Shown: positions 1 to 8,700, counted from the stretch's first letter. The stretch: 64,000 nucleotides of DNA from Stieleria magnilauensis (GCA_007753675.1 CP036432.1:4066394-4130393); one strand, 5' to 3'. The notes: generated from the letters alone by a model not told the origin. Translations and numbers: made by a program.

Positions 1-1
1 C

Positions 2-328
2 AATGGTCAGATCAGTTACGAAGATGTCCTGTTGGCCGGTGCCATCATCGACCGATTGGCTCCACCCGATTCGGATGGTTCCGAGCCGTCCGGTCACATC
101 GATGACTCGGCACGCATCGCCTGGAGCGTTTGGCGACAGGCCGACGGAAACACGCGACCGCTGCAACAGTCGCTGCGCCACTCCCTGGGCGGACGCAACT
201 TGATCGAGGCCGGGTACGAGGCGGATCTTGAACGTTGTGCACAAGTCGGCACGATTGACGGAATCGTCGAACGCGCCGAGCCGGGGAAAACGGTTTTTGA
301 GTTCCGGCGATTAGCAGTTAGCAAGTAG
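2..328 (+). CDS. comB: 2-phosphosulfolactate phosphatase (ComB family), 3' part
   Basis: This is the C-terminal ~108 residues of a gene whose start lies left of the window. ComB hydrolyses 2-phosphosulfolactate to sulfolactate, a step of coenzyme M synthesis in archaea; in bacteria its role is less clear. The fragment has the family's late motifs in order: SYEDVLLAGAIID, a DDSARIAW segment, then the GGRNLIEAGYEADLERCAQ block and a final VER/VFEF strand. The reading frame is open from base 2 to the TAG at 326-328. That stop lies inside a 7-bp tandem repeat, so the last residues (AVSK) probably come from repeat DNA rather than the ancestral end. The family match rests on motif memory of this C-terminal part; the Mg-binding N-terminus cannot be checked. 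Confidence 0.8.
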   Translation, partial: NGQISYEDVLLAGAIIDRLAPPDSDGSEPSGHIDDSARIAWSVWRQADGNTRPLQQSLRHSLGGRNLIEAGYEADLERCAQVGTIDGIVERAEPGKTVFEFRRLAVSK

Positions 329-347
329 CAAGTAGCAAGTAGCAAGT
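313..347. repeat. 7-bp tandem repeat (AGCAAGT) over the comB stop codon
   Basis: Four perfect AGCAAGT units run from 320 to 347, preceded by one degenerate unit (313-319). The comB stop codon TAG is formed across the first and second unit. A 7-bp period shifts frame with each unit, so copy-number change would leave this stop in place but alter the sequence behind it. Confidence 0.85.
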
Positions 348-374
348 AGGGCATTCTGTGCGTGCCGGCGGTCA

Positions 375-835
375 CTCCGACGCTTCCTGCCATGACCCCG
401 GCGGGGTCAGAGCCAGTAGCCGGAGGTGAGCGCAGCGACACCTCCGGATGTCCGGTCACCCATCGGACGCGACCCCGAAGGGCAACGCTGTGAAGCATTT
501 TTTAGCGGTAGGGCGCGAGCCCTCCGGTGTTTCGGGAACGATGAGCGACCGGAGGGCTTGCGCCCTGCCGCTAACACCTCGTCAAACGCAGGGAATAAAT
601 GCTTCGCTGCGACCCCGCCGGGGTCGATGGGAATTGGCGAAGGCCTTCCCGGAGGTGTCGCTACGCTGACCTCCGGCTACTCGCTGTAATCCCTCCGGGA
701 TACTAGCTTCGCTGCCGCTCTCCCCTGACAACAATCTGAGTGTCTTTTGTTAGCGGTAGGGCGCGAGCCCTCCGGTCTGTCCACTCGTATGCAACGCGGA
801 AACCGGACGGCTCGCGCCGTTCCGCTAACACCTCC
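375..835. repeat. Composite palindromic repeat block with two family-A hairpins
   Basis: The whole 329-847 intergenic stretch is made of nested inverted repeats and I see no gene in it. A GACCCCGGCGGGGTC palindrome and a CCGGAGGTG...CACCTCCGG arm (about 420-447) are mirrored by similar arms at about 616-680. Inside lies a ~120-bp family-A unit (487-610) with arms AGCGGTAGGGCGCGAGCC and its near-complement ending CTGCCGCT. A second, shorter family-A hairpin lies at 750-832. The 487-610 unit recurs almost unchanged at 29038-29162. Confidence 0.85.
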
Positions 836-847
836 AGACCGACCGGG

Positions 848-1639
848 CTATCCCAGCCCTTCGGGCAGCTTGCCTGCGGCGACTTCTTCGTCCCATTCGT
901 CCATCAACGGCCAAGACTCGGCTAGGGTTCCGAAATCGGCCATCTTCAGATAACCGCTGACGCGATCGATGGTCTTGTTCATGAAGTCCTTGTTGTTGGC
1001 GAAGATCGGGCCGTGGCTCGGTGCCAACCACTTGACGTCGCTGTCTCGGATCCGTCGCAGCGATTGCAGGAACGCCTTGATGTCGCTGCCGTGGTGTGCG
1101 TCGATCGCGCCGATGCATCCGTCGCGGTAGATGTTGTCACCGCTCAGCAGCACGTCGCCGATGCGGAAGGCGAGTTGGCTGTTGGTATGGCCCGGCGTGT
1201 GCCAGACTTCGACTTCCAGATTGCCGATCTTGATCACGTCGCCGTCATTCACTTGGTGTTCGACGTCGACCTTGGGCATGTCCAGTTTCAGGTTTTGGGC
1301 TTCGATTTCGGCGAGCGTCCACAGCGTGTCGCCTTCGGCCAACGGCCGCACCGCGTTGGGATGGGCCGTCACGCTGGTCTTCAGCAGCGACTTGAGCTTG
1401 GCCAGCCCCTGGATGTGATCGACGTCGGCGTGCGTCGCGATCAGGGTTTTGCAACGGGACAAGGGGAAATCGAGCTTGCGAATGATTTCGACAAAATCGT
1501 CGACGGTTTCTTCGTAGCCGATGTCAACGAGTGCCCATTCGTCCTCGTCGTAGATCAGGTAGACATTGCAACCGAGCACTTCACGAGCTTGAAAGTTCAA
1601 CTCGAGGATGCCGGGGAAGAGGGGGGTGCGCTGGATCAT
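848..1639 (-). CDS. Metallo-beta-lactamase-fold hydrolase
   Basis: A 263-residue cytoplasmic protein of the MBL-fold superfamily, probably a thiolesterase- or glyoxalase-II-like hydrolase of unknown substrate. The metal motif at residues 70-75 reads HADVDH instead of the usual HxHxDH, so the second histidine is an aspartate. Further ligands are present: H151 in PGHTNS, D168 in LSGDNIY and H209 in PSHGP. The C-terminal ~50 residues are charged and helical. The gene stands alone between a repeat block and the YeeZ-like gene, 34 bp after the latter's stop on the same strand, so the two may be co-transcribed. The fold is clear; the D-for-H change suggests altered metal occupancy, but the reaction cannot be named. 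Confidence 0.85.
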   Translation of the reverse strand: MIQRTPLFPGILELNFQAREVLGCNVYLIYDEDEWALVDIGYEETVDDFVEIIRKLDFPLSRCKTLIATHADVDHIQGLAKLKSLLKTSVTAHPNAVRPLAEGDTLWTLAEIEAQNLKLDMPKVDVEHQVNDGDVIKIGNLEVEVWHTPGHTNSQLAFRIGDVLLSGDNIYRDGCIGAIDAHHGSDIKAFLQSLRRIRDSDVKWLAPSHGPIFANNKDFMNKTIDRVSGYLKMADFGTLAESWPLMDEWDEEVAAGKLPEGLG

Positions 1640-1673
1640 GCGTTCGGTGTGGTGCTCTGAATTCGTTGGGGCG

Positions 1674-2594
1674 TCATTCTATGGGGGCTTGCAAGACATC
1701 CGCCAGCCCGCTGCGATAGTCTGGAAAGTCCAACCCCGGTAATAGCTCACGCCGTAACTTTCGATTCCATACGCGTTTGTTGCTGTCACTGCGCATGCGA
1801 ACCGGCGCGTCGGCCGCGGGGGGGACAAAACGAGGCGGCGGGGCACCGCATTGTCGGGCGATTTCGCGATAAAAATCGCCTCGCACGACCGGCGCGTCGT
1901 CGGCGACGACGTACAACCGCGATTGCATCCCGATGGAAACCCGTTGCGGCGGAACGGACATCGTTTGCCAAGCCGCCAGCACGGCTCGGGCCGCGTCTCG
2001 GACGTGGATCAAATTCAAAAACCCCGTTTCGGGCGACGCGATCGGTCGACCGGCGACGACATCGGCGGCGCGGGGCACTCGACCGGGACCGTAGATCCCC
2101 GCCAATCGCAACACGGTCCACGGTGCCGCCGGGCGTTGGGCGTGCAGCAAGCCCTCGGCCTGCAGATGGACGCGTCCGCCCAGGCGATTGGGGTGCGTGG
2201 GCGACGTTTCATCCACCCAGCGGCCGTCGGTTTGGTGATAAACGCCCGTCGTGCTGATGTAACAAAGTCGCATGTCGGTCGGCAATAGGTGGAGCAGGTT
2301 TCTCAGCCCCCCGACCTGGGACTCGTAGCGTCCCAGCGGGCCATTGCGGTCGTAGCTGACCGCGACCAGCACGCGCGCGGCGGCGGACAGCTGCGGCAAA
2401 GGGAGATTTCTATAAGTTGCCTGATCGGTCCAATCAAAACGGATCGGGTGAAATCCGTTGTCGGCCAAGCTGGCGAAGCGGTTTTTAGAGCGCGTCGTCG
2501 CGTAAACTTTCGCACCCGACGCCGCGGACAGCTGGGCCACGGTTCGCCCTAAGTAGCCTGCACCGACCACTAAAACATCTGTATTGTCGTTCAT
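1674..2594 (-). CDS. YeeZ-like NAD(P)-dependent epimerase / SDR-family oxidoreductase
   Basis: A 306-residue extended-SDR protein. The Rossmann glycine motif GAGYLG is at residues 11-16. The STTGVYH segment is at 114-120, and the LRLAGIYGPGR signature at about 162-172 is characteristic of the YeeZ branch of nucleoside-diphosphate-sugar-epimerase-like proteins. The SDR YxxxK pair is not obvious, as in other YeeZ proteins, so catalysis is uncertain. The gene is divergent from the secreted serine protease at 2690, with about 95 bp between starts that must hold both promoters. The substrate is unknown. Confidence 0.8.
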   Translation of the reverse strand: MNDNTDVLVVGAGYLGRTVAQLSAASGAKVYATTRSKNRFASLADNGFHPIRFDWTDQATYRNLPLPQLSAAARVLVAVSYDRNGPLGRYESQVGGLRNLLHLLPTDMRLCYISTTGVYHQTDGRWVDETSPTHPNRLGGRVHLQAEGLLHAQRPAAPWTVLRLAGIYGPGRVPRAADVVAGRPIASPETGFLNLIHVRDAARAVLAAWQTMSVPPQRVSIGMQSRLYVVADDAPVVRGDFYREIARQCGAPPPRFVPPAADAPVRMRSDSNKRVWNRKLRRELLPGLDFPDYRSGLADVLQAPIE

Positions 2595-2689
2595 TCCGGC
2601 TTTTTCCGCGACTTTTTCAAAATGGTGGGGTTGAGGCTACAATGGGTGGCGTGACTTTCAACCGGGCTTTTTATGACAGGGAGTGTGTT

Positions 2690-3874
2690 TTGAACCAGGC
2701 TGGTCAAACCAATCGGATCGCGGGGGCGGGGGCTGATTTAGCCGGTCGTCGTTCTGTCGGTCGTTGTTCTGTCCGTGGTTCGTTCTCCGGGCTGGCCTGC
2801 ATGCTGCTGGCCGCCCTGCTGTCTGGCGTCCCCGCCCACGCCGACGATGCCTCCGCTGGCGAGCGCAATTCGCCAGCGATCCAAGAAAACGCGTTCGTGC
2901 AAAACGACTCGCGAGAGACGGCGGCAAACGCGGCGGGAACCTACGTTTCGGTGCCGATCGATCTGGAACCGATTCACCGCCGCGGTGGCGTCCCCGAATC
3001 GCTTGAAATCTTGCAGTTGATGGAAAAACAACAGCGGCTAGTGGCCGAGCGGGCGAGCAGGTGTACCGTCAGTGTCAAAATCGGCGCCGCCCAGGGCTGT
3101 GGCGTGATCGTCTCCGATAGTGGCTTCGTCATCACGGCTGCCCATGTCGCCATGCGACCCCAACGGCGGGCGATCATCACGCTGTCCGATGGACGCCAGG
3201 TTTCCGCGACCACGCTGGGGATGAACCGAGAGGTGGACGCCGGACTGATCAAAATCGATCCCGACCAAAACGGTGGCAAACCCTGGCCCCACGCCAGCCT
3301 TGGCACGAGCGACAACCTGGTGCCGGGCATGTGGTGCATCGCGATGGGCCATCCCGGCGGTTACGATCCGTCCCGCGGCGCCGTGATCCGCGTCGGCAGA
3401 TTGTTGGAAGTCAGCCCCGACGTGATCCGCACCGACTGCGCCCTGATCGGTGGTGACAGCGGCGGCCCGCTGTTTAATTTCGCCGGCCAACTGATCGCCG
3501 TCCACAGCCGGATCGGCAATGACGTCGCCGACAACTTGCATGTGCCGATCGACCACTACGACAAATCCTGGGACCGCATGGCGCTCGGCGAGGCCTGGGG
3601 GTTCTTGCCGAATTTCAAACCCACACTCGGCGTCTCCGGGAACCGATCCACCAAGACCGCTGAAATCATCGCGGTCAAACCTGGCATGGCGGCCGAAGCC
3701 GGCGGGATGATGGCCGGCGACGTCGTGATCAAATTCGGTCGCCAGCCGATCACGGATTTTCAATCACTCGTCGATGCCGTCGCCGACACCATGCCGGGCG
3801 AACGCGTCCCGGTTTTGGTCCAGCGGGGGAACGACACCGTGCGATTGGTGATCGAAATCGGCAGGTCGGGATGA
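2690..3874 (+). CDS. Secreted trypsin-like serine protease with PDZ domain
   Basis: A DegP/HtrA-like (S1C) protease. I chose a TTG start at 2690 because AGGGAG lies six bases upstream; the in-frame ATG at 2642 would add 16 residues and has no such site. From the TTG start the protein is 394 residues. An export signal with a hydrophobic core ends near AHA (residues ~35-51). The triad is complete: H152 in ITAAHV, D183 in EVDAGL and S257 in GGDSGGP. One PDZ domain occupies about 315-390. The likely role is periplasmic or surface protein quality control. The next gene encodes a related but degenerate protein on the same strand, suggesting tandem duplication or a functional pair. Confidence 0.88.
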   Translation: MNQAGQTNRIAGAGADLAGRRSVGRCSVRGSFSGLACMLLAALLSGVPAHADDASAGERNSPAIQENAFVQNDSRETAANAAGTYVSVPIDLEPIHRRGGVPESLEILQLMEKQQRLVAERASRCTVSVKIGAAQGCGVIVSDSGFVITAAHVAMRPQRRAIITLSDGRQVSATTLGMNREVDAGLIKIDPDQNGGKPWPHASLGTSDNLVPGMWCIAMGHPGGYDPSRGAVIRVGRLLEVSPDVIRTDCALIGGDSGGPLFNFAGQLIAVHSRIGNDVADNLHVPIDHYDKSWDRMALGEAWGFLPNFKPTLGVSGNRSTKTAEIIAVKPGMAAEAGGMMAGDVVIKFGRQPITDFQSLVDAVADTMPGERVPVLVQRGNDTVRLVIEIGRSG

Positions 3875-4011
3875 TGCAGCCCCCGAGTCGCGGCCCCGAG
3901 TGGAAAACCCTGATGGGCAAACCCCGATTGCGCGTCCGAACGGTTCACGTTGGCATGTTCACGTTGGCTTGAATTTTGAAATCCTTTAAAATACGTTCGT
4001 CTCCTTTATTG

Positions 4012-5106
4012 ATGGCCGCCATGATTCCTCAACCGATCGACTGGTTTTCAAAACGTCGCCCGTCCGCCTTGGTGTTGGCCGCGGTGATGTCGATGGTCCT
4101 CTCGGGCAGCGTGCTCACGCCTGCGGTTCACGCCCAGTCGACGCCCCACTGGATGAGCCACGGGCGGTACCGGACATCCATCGCGTCACGCGACAGCGGT
4201 GCGATGATGCGTCTGGTTCGGCCCCTGTCCGAAACCGTGGAACAATCGGTCGTGCAGGTCTATTCGGGCGGCCAGGTTGTCTCGTTGGGAACGGTGGTGT
4301 CCGAAGACGGTTACATCCTGACCAAGCGAAGTGAGCTGAGCGGCGGCGATCCGGTTTCGGTCCGATTGCCCAGCGGCGAGAAAGTGGACGCCCGTGTCGC
4401 GGCCCGAAAAAAATCTAATGACCTGGCGCTGTTGAAACTTCACGGCGGCGATGAAGCCAGCTGGAACATCAAACCGGCGACCTTCAGCACCGTGGAACCT
4501 CCGACAGGCAGTTTCTTGATTTCACCCGGACGCGACGGATTCACGATCGGAATCGGCGTGCTGGGTGTTCCGCCTCGTTACGTCGCCCACCACGGGCTCT
4601 TGGGCGTCAACTTTTACGACGCACAAACGGGCCCCGCGATGGTCCGCCGCGTTCATCCGGAAAGTGGTGCCGACAATGCCGGGCTTCAAGACGGCGATCG
4701 GATTCTGAAAATCAACGGACTGCAATTGCTCGGCTCCGAGTCGGCGGTCAACACGCTGAAAAAAATGTATCCGGGCGATGTGGTGCGATTAACGATCATG
4801 CGGGGCGAAAACACGCTCGAGTTGGACGCCCAGATGAGCGACAAGGCGTTGTTGATGGAGTCGGAAAATGACGCCAAGGTCAACGGGCCGCGGAACATGC
4901 GACTGAGCGGCTTTGACAGCGTCATCCAACACGACACCGTGCTGGCCCCCAACCAATGCGGCGGCCCGCTGTTGGATAGCCATGGTCACGTCATCGGTAT
5001 CAACATCGCCCGCGCGGGCCGAGTCGTCAGCTACGCCTTGCCGTCGGCATTGGTCACCGCCGAGATGGTCGAAATGCTCGAAGAGGCTCGTCGACCGCGG
5101 GAGTGA
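4012..5106 (+). CDS. Degenerate trypsin-fold PDZ protein (probable pseudo-protease)
   Basis: A secreted 364-residue protein related to S1C proteases. Starts at 3976 (TTG), 4012 or 4021 (ATG) are all possible; none has a clear ribosome site. A signal peptide ends at about VHA. The strand that should carry the catalytic His reads ILTKRSEL (about residues 102-109) with no His. The Asp-region motif SNDLALLKL is kept (D137). The nucleophile region reads NQCGGPL, with Cys316 in place of Ser. A PDZ domain (about 193-275) sits between the Asp and Cys motifs rather than after the protease domain. It is therefore unlikely to be an active serine protease and may be a peptide-binding partner of the intact protease 140 bp upstream (inference). 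Confidence 0.8.
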   Translation: MAAMIPQPIDWFSKRRPSALVLAAVMSMVLSGSVLTPAVHAQSTPHWMSHGRYRTSIASRDSGAMMRLVRPLSETVEQSVVQVYSGGQVVSLGTVVSEDGYILTKRSELSGGDPVSVRLPSGEKVDARVAARKKSNDLALLKLHGGDEASWNIKPATFSTVEPPTGSFLISPGRDGFTIGIGVLGVPPRYVAHHGLLGVNFYDAQTGPAMVRRVHPESGADNAGLQDGDRILKINGLQLLGSESAVNTLKKMYPGDVVRLTIMRGENTLELDAQMSDKALLMESENDAKVNGPRNMRLSGFDSVIQHDTVLAPNQCGGPLLDSHGHVIGINIARAGRVVSYALPSALVTAEMVEMLEEARRPRE

Positions 5107-5275
5107 TAAGGTTCTCGTTCTCGTTTGCGGACTTGGGCGTTGCCCAAGGCTATGGATGTGAACGGCCGTTGGCCGAAGTCGTCCACTCTGAACAGATCGG
5201 ACGTGCAAAAGCTGTGTCGATACCAATGCCCCAGCAGCAGGATCGAGCGCAGCGAGGGGAGGATTGCGTCGCGTC

Positions 5276-6562
5276 TTAGACGAGCTCCCCGCGTCGCAAA
5301 CAGGCGATCAACTGCTCGGGCTGCTCGCCCAGCCTGGCGATCTCGGTCACCCAATCCCATTGACGTGGGTTGATCGGGACGGGACGACCGAGCGGCGGCA
5401 GATCATCGATCAGCATTTGGACCACGGTTTGAAGCAGGTTGCCAATGCCCGCTCCCGTGGTTGCAACTGTTGCCAACGCATCGGCCGGCGCGTCAGCGGA
5501 CTCGACCGGTGACAGGTCCGATTTATTGATGACCCTGACTGTCGGCACGGAGGCGTTGATGCGTTCGAGTGCCTCCAACAGCGTGTGGTCCCATTGCAAT
5601 CCCGGCTCGGTGACCAGGGCGACCAGATCCGCCGTCGCGATCGCCTCCATCGCTCGATCGATGCCTTGTTTCTCGATCGTGTCGTCGCTGCGGTGCAACC
5701 CCGCGGTGTCTCGCAGCCGCAGCGGCCAACCGTCGAACACGGTTTCGGCATCCAGGACGTCGCGCGTCGTCCCGGCAAAATCCATGATGATGCTGCGATC
5801 GTAACCCACCATCGCATTGATCAGACTGCTCTTTCCGACGTTGGGGGGACCGGCCAGCACGACATCAAACGGACGCGTCAGGCGGTGTCCGATGCGGCCG
5901 GCAGCGGCGATGTGTTGCGTTTGCGCGGCGATTTCGGCCGCGCGTCGGGCATCGTCGCCGAGCAGCTGGATCGACCGCTGTCGCCACTGACACAGCGCAC
6001 CGCGGACTTGGTCCAACGCGATGGCAGCCGTTTTCACCGTCGTGCTTTGGGACAACACCGCACAGGCCTCATCGATCAAACGCTGATCCACGGGATCCTT
6101 GACCGGAAGCCGTCCGGCCGAGGGGACGCCGTCCAAGGGATGCGGGGCGACGCGGCGGACACCGATCGAGGACAGATCATCCAGGATTCGAGCGATCGCG
6201 GCTTCTCCACCGTGACAATGAAGTTCGTAGCGTTGTGGGGCGGTCGGCACCACCACGATCGACTCGCCGGCCGTCGTGGCACGTTCTGTTGAGGAGGAGT
6301 CTGCCGGCGAAGCTGTGTCCGCAGACCCGCCCGCCCAGACGCCATAGCGTACTTGGCCGACATCCATCGCCCGCGATCGGTTGCAGCGAAAGAAATGCGT
6401 GACACACGCCTCGGCACGTTCACCCCACAATGCGATGACTGCGATTGCCGATCGACCGGCACCGGTCAACAGCGCGCAACAGGTCGTTTGTTTCGACAGC
6501 GATTGGGCGTTAGACTCGTCGCCTGGTATCGGTAACGTATTGTTTTGGGATAAGGACATCAT
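5276..6562 (-). CDS. MnmE/TrmE-like GTPase, divergent, lacking the C-terminal cysteine
   Basis: A 428-residue protein with MnmE layout: an N-terminal formyl-THF-type domain (GRSAIAVI near 36-43 and the HCHGG motif at 115-119), a helical domain, and an inserted G domain. The G motifs are GPPNVGKSS (238-246), GTTRD (264-268), DTAG (285-288) and NKSD (346-349). Canonical MnmE installs cmnm5 groups on tRNA wobble uridine and ends with a conserved CxGK motif; this protein ends LRRGELV with no Cys. A Ser/Thr/Ala-rich insert at about 78-100 replaces part of the N-domain. It may be a diverged sole MnmE or a paralogue with a GTPase-only role. The next gene starts divergently about 90 bp away. Confidence 0.82.
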   Translation of the reverse strand: MMSLSQNNTLPIPGDESNAQSLSKQTTCCALLTGAGRSAIAVIALWGERAEACVTHFFRCNRSRAMDVGQVRYGVWAGGSADTASPADSSSTERATTAGESIVVVPTAPQRYELHCHGGEAAIARILDDLSSIGVRRVAPHPLDGVPSAGRLPVKDPVDQRLIDEACAVLSQSTTVKTAAIALDQVRGALCQWRQRSIQLLGDDARRAAEIAAQTQHIAAAGRIGHRLTRPFDVVLAGPPNVGKSSLINAMVGYDRSIIMDFAGTTRDVLDAETVFDGWPLRLRDTAGLHRSDDTIEKQGIDRAMEAIATADLVALVTEPGLQWDHTLLEALERINASVPTVRVINKSDLSPVESADAPADALATVATTGAGIGNLLQTVVQMLIDDLPPLGRPVPINPRQWDWVTEIARLGEQPEQLIACLRRGELV

Positions 6563-6652
6563 GTAACGTCGGATGCACGGATGCGGGCAGTCAATCGCGG
6601 CTCGCCAAGATCATCGATCGGACTTCCATTTCACGACCCAACCGCAACAACC

Positions 6653-7675
6653 ATGGCACGGAGAACGCTCGACCTGTCGTCACTCTCGGACGACCAATTG
6701 TTGGACATGCGGATCTGCGATCTACAGCTTTCCATTGTCGGTACGCCTTTGGAAGCCCGGATCGATCAATTGAACAGCGAATTGGCCGAGCGGGGACTGA
6801 AGTTTCGCCCGCACTTCTGGCTCAGCGACGATTGGTTCTCTCCCGATGGCATCCCGGGCATCGCGATCCCGTTCTATTTGGCACACCCCCGGCTGATCCG
6901 CTTGGAACGCAAGCAGTTGCTCGAGGTCGAAGGTGGGACCAAGAGCTGGTGCATGAAAATCTTGCGGCACGAGGCCGGCCACGCGATCGACACGGCGTTT
7001 CAGATTCGCCGCAAAGCCCGCTATCGAGAGTTGTTCGGCAGGTCCTCAGACCCCTATCCGGAATTTTACAGCCCCAAACCGCAGTCCCGTGAGTACGTCC
7101 TGCATTTGGACATGTGGTACGCTCAGGCTCATCCGCTGGAGGATTTTGCGGAGACCTTTGCCGTCTGGTTGCCGCCCAAGTCACGCTGGAAAGCGCGTTA
7201 TCGAAACTGGCCCGCGCTCAAGAAACTGTGCTTCATCGACGAGTTGATGAGCAGTCTGGGGGGGAAACCCGCGGTGGTTCAAACCAAGCAGCGGGTCGAT
7301 CCCGTGTCGCAAATACGCCGCACCTTGCGTACGCACTACCAGCGCAAACGCGAGTACTACGGCATGAATTATCCGAATGTCTTCGACAAAGATCTTCGCA
7401 AGCTCTTTTCGTGCGACCGGAGTCATCGGCGTAACCCCACCGCCGCCGCCCTGCTGTCGCGTTGGCGTGGGGAGATTCGGAGGGTCGTCGCGAATTGGAC
7501 CGGCGCCTATTCGTATATGGTCGATCAAGTCCTGCAGGAAATGATTGAAAGGTGTCGAGAGTTAGAGTTAAGGCTGGGGACGACACCCGAGACGTGCAAA
7601 CGTGACGCGATGATCTTGGTGGCCCTGCGGACGAGCAATTATCTCAATTCGGGTCATAGACGGGTAATGATGTGA
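6653..7675 (+). CDS. Putative zinc-binding metallopeptidase
   Basis: A 340-residue predicted cytoplasmic protein from the ATG at 6653; an in-frame ATG at 6581 would add 24 residues that look non-conserved. It has a gluzincin-like centre: HEAGH (H106, E107, H110) followed by a likely third ligand, E167, in the HPLEDFAETFAVWL helix. The C-terminal half is rich in Arg and Tyr. There is no signal peptide or membrane segment. The stop overlaps the GTG start of the ATP-grasp gene, so translation is probably coupled and the two products act together. The specific peptidase family is not certain; the zinc motif itself is unambiguous. Confidence 0.8.
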   Translation: MARRTLDLSSLSDDQLLDMRICDLQLSIVGTPLEARIDQLNSELAERGLKFRPHFWLSDDWFSPDGIPGIAIPFYLAHPRLIRLERKQLLEVEGGTKSWCMKILRHEAGHAIDTAFQIRRKARYRELFGRSSDPYPEFYSPKPQSREYVLHLDMWYAQAHPLEDFAETFAVWLPPKSRWKARYRNWPALKKLCFIDELMSSLGGKPAVVQTKQRVDPVSQIRRTLRTHYQRKREYYGMNYPNVFDKDLRKLFSCDRSHRRNPTAAALLSRWRGEIRRVVANWTGAYSYMVDQVLQEMIERCRELELRLGTTPETCKRDAMILVALRTSNYLNSGHRRVMM

Positions 7676-8700
7676 GCAAGCTACGTGTATTGGTGCTGGT
7701 CCGCACCGGGCATGTTCCCCCCCTGACCCTCGAAGGTATCCCAGAGAAAGAACTCGACGCCTGGAAAGCGGAATTCGATGTCTGTGACACCCTGCGACTG
7801 TTGGGGCACGAGGTGCTGCCGCTGGGCGTCTACGATGACCTGTCGCCGATCCGTAACGCGCTGACCGAATTCAAGCCGCACATCACCTTCATGCTGCTGG
7901 AAGAATTCCACGGCGTGGTGACCTACGATTTTGCCGTGATCAGCTACCTGGAACTGATGCAGCAACCCTACACCGGTTGCAACCCCCGCGGATTGTTGCT
8001 GAGCAAAGACAAAGCGCTGAGCAAAAAAATCCTCACCTACCACCGCATCCAGACCCCGCGTTTCACCGTGTTCCCGTTCGGACGCACGATCCACCGTCCC
8101 AAGAAGCTCGAATTCCCGCTGTTCGTCAAATCGGTCTCCGAAGACGCGTCGTTCGGAATCTCGCAAGCCTCCATCGTGCAAAACGACGAACAGCTGCTCG
8201 AACGCGTCGCCTTCGTCCACGAGCACACCCGCGACGACGCGATGGTCGAACAGTACATCGAAGGCCGCGAGATCTACGTCGGCGTGATCGGTAATCAGCG
8301 GCTGCAGACGTTTCCCCCCTGGGAAATGGACTTCGGCCAAATGCCCGCCGAGACCGCCCGCATCGCCACCAGCCAGGTCAAGTGGAATCGCAAGTATCAA
8401 GAGAAACACGGCATCACCACCCACGAAGCGGTCGACCTGGGCGGTGAAATGGGCGAAAAAATCCAAAAGATCTGCAAACGCGTTTACCGTGCCCTCAACA
8501 TGAGTGGCTACGCCCGCATGGATCTGCGGCTGAGCAACTCCGGTGAAATCCACGTGCTCGAAGCCAACGCCAATCCGAACCTGGAATACGGCGAAGACTT
8601 TGCCGAGTCCGCCGAGACGGCCGGCATCGAGTATTCCATGTTGATGCAGCGGATTCTCAACCTCGGCCTTCGCTACAAGGCCGCCTGGATGCTCGGTTAG
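7672..8700 (+). CDS. ATP-grasp ligase, D-Ala-D-Ala ligase-like
   Basis: A 342-residue ATP-grasp enzyme with GTG start, overlapping the peptidase stop by four bases. The N-terminal preATP-grasp domain starts LRVLVLVRTGHVPP. The central domain has the lysine strand FPLFVKSVSED and a MVEQYIEGREIYVGVIG segment. The end has the Mg-binding VLEANANPNL motif (about residues 290-299). Ddl enzymes join two D-alanines using ATP, but the N-terminal region is divergent and the partner is a zinc peptidase, so the product may be another dipeptide or amino-acid conjugate (inference). Its TAG stop shares TTAG with the convergent MazG-like gene's TAA. Confidence 0.85.
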   Translation: MSKLRVLVLVRTGHVPPLTLEGIPEKELDAWKAEFDVCDTLRLLGHEVLPLGVYDDLSPIRNALTEFKPHITFMLLEEFHGVVTYDFAVISYLELMQQPYTGCNPRGLLLSKDKALSKKILTYHRIQTPRFTVFPFGRTIHRPKKLEFPLFVKSVSEDASFGISQASIVQNDEQLLERVAFVHEHTRDDAMVEQYIEGREIYVGVIGNQRLQTFPPWEMDFGQMPAETARIATSQVKWNRKYQEKHGITTHEAVDLGGEMGEKIQKICKRVYRALNMSGYARMDLRLSNSGEIHVLEANANPNLEYGEDFAESAETAGIEYSMLMQRILNLGLRYKAAWMLG

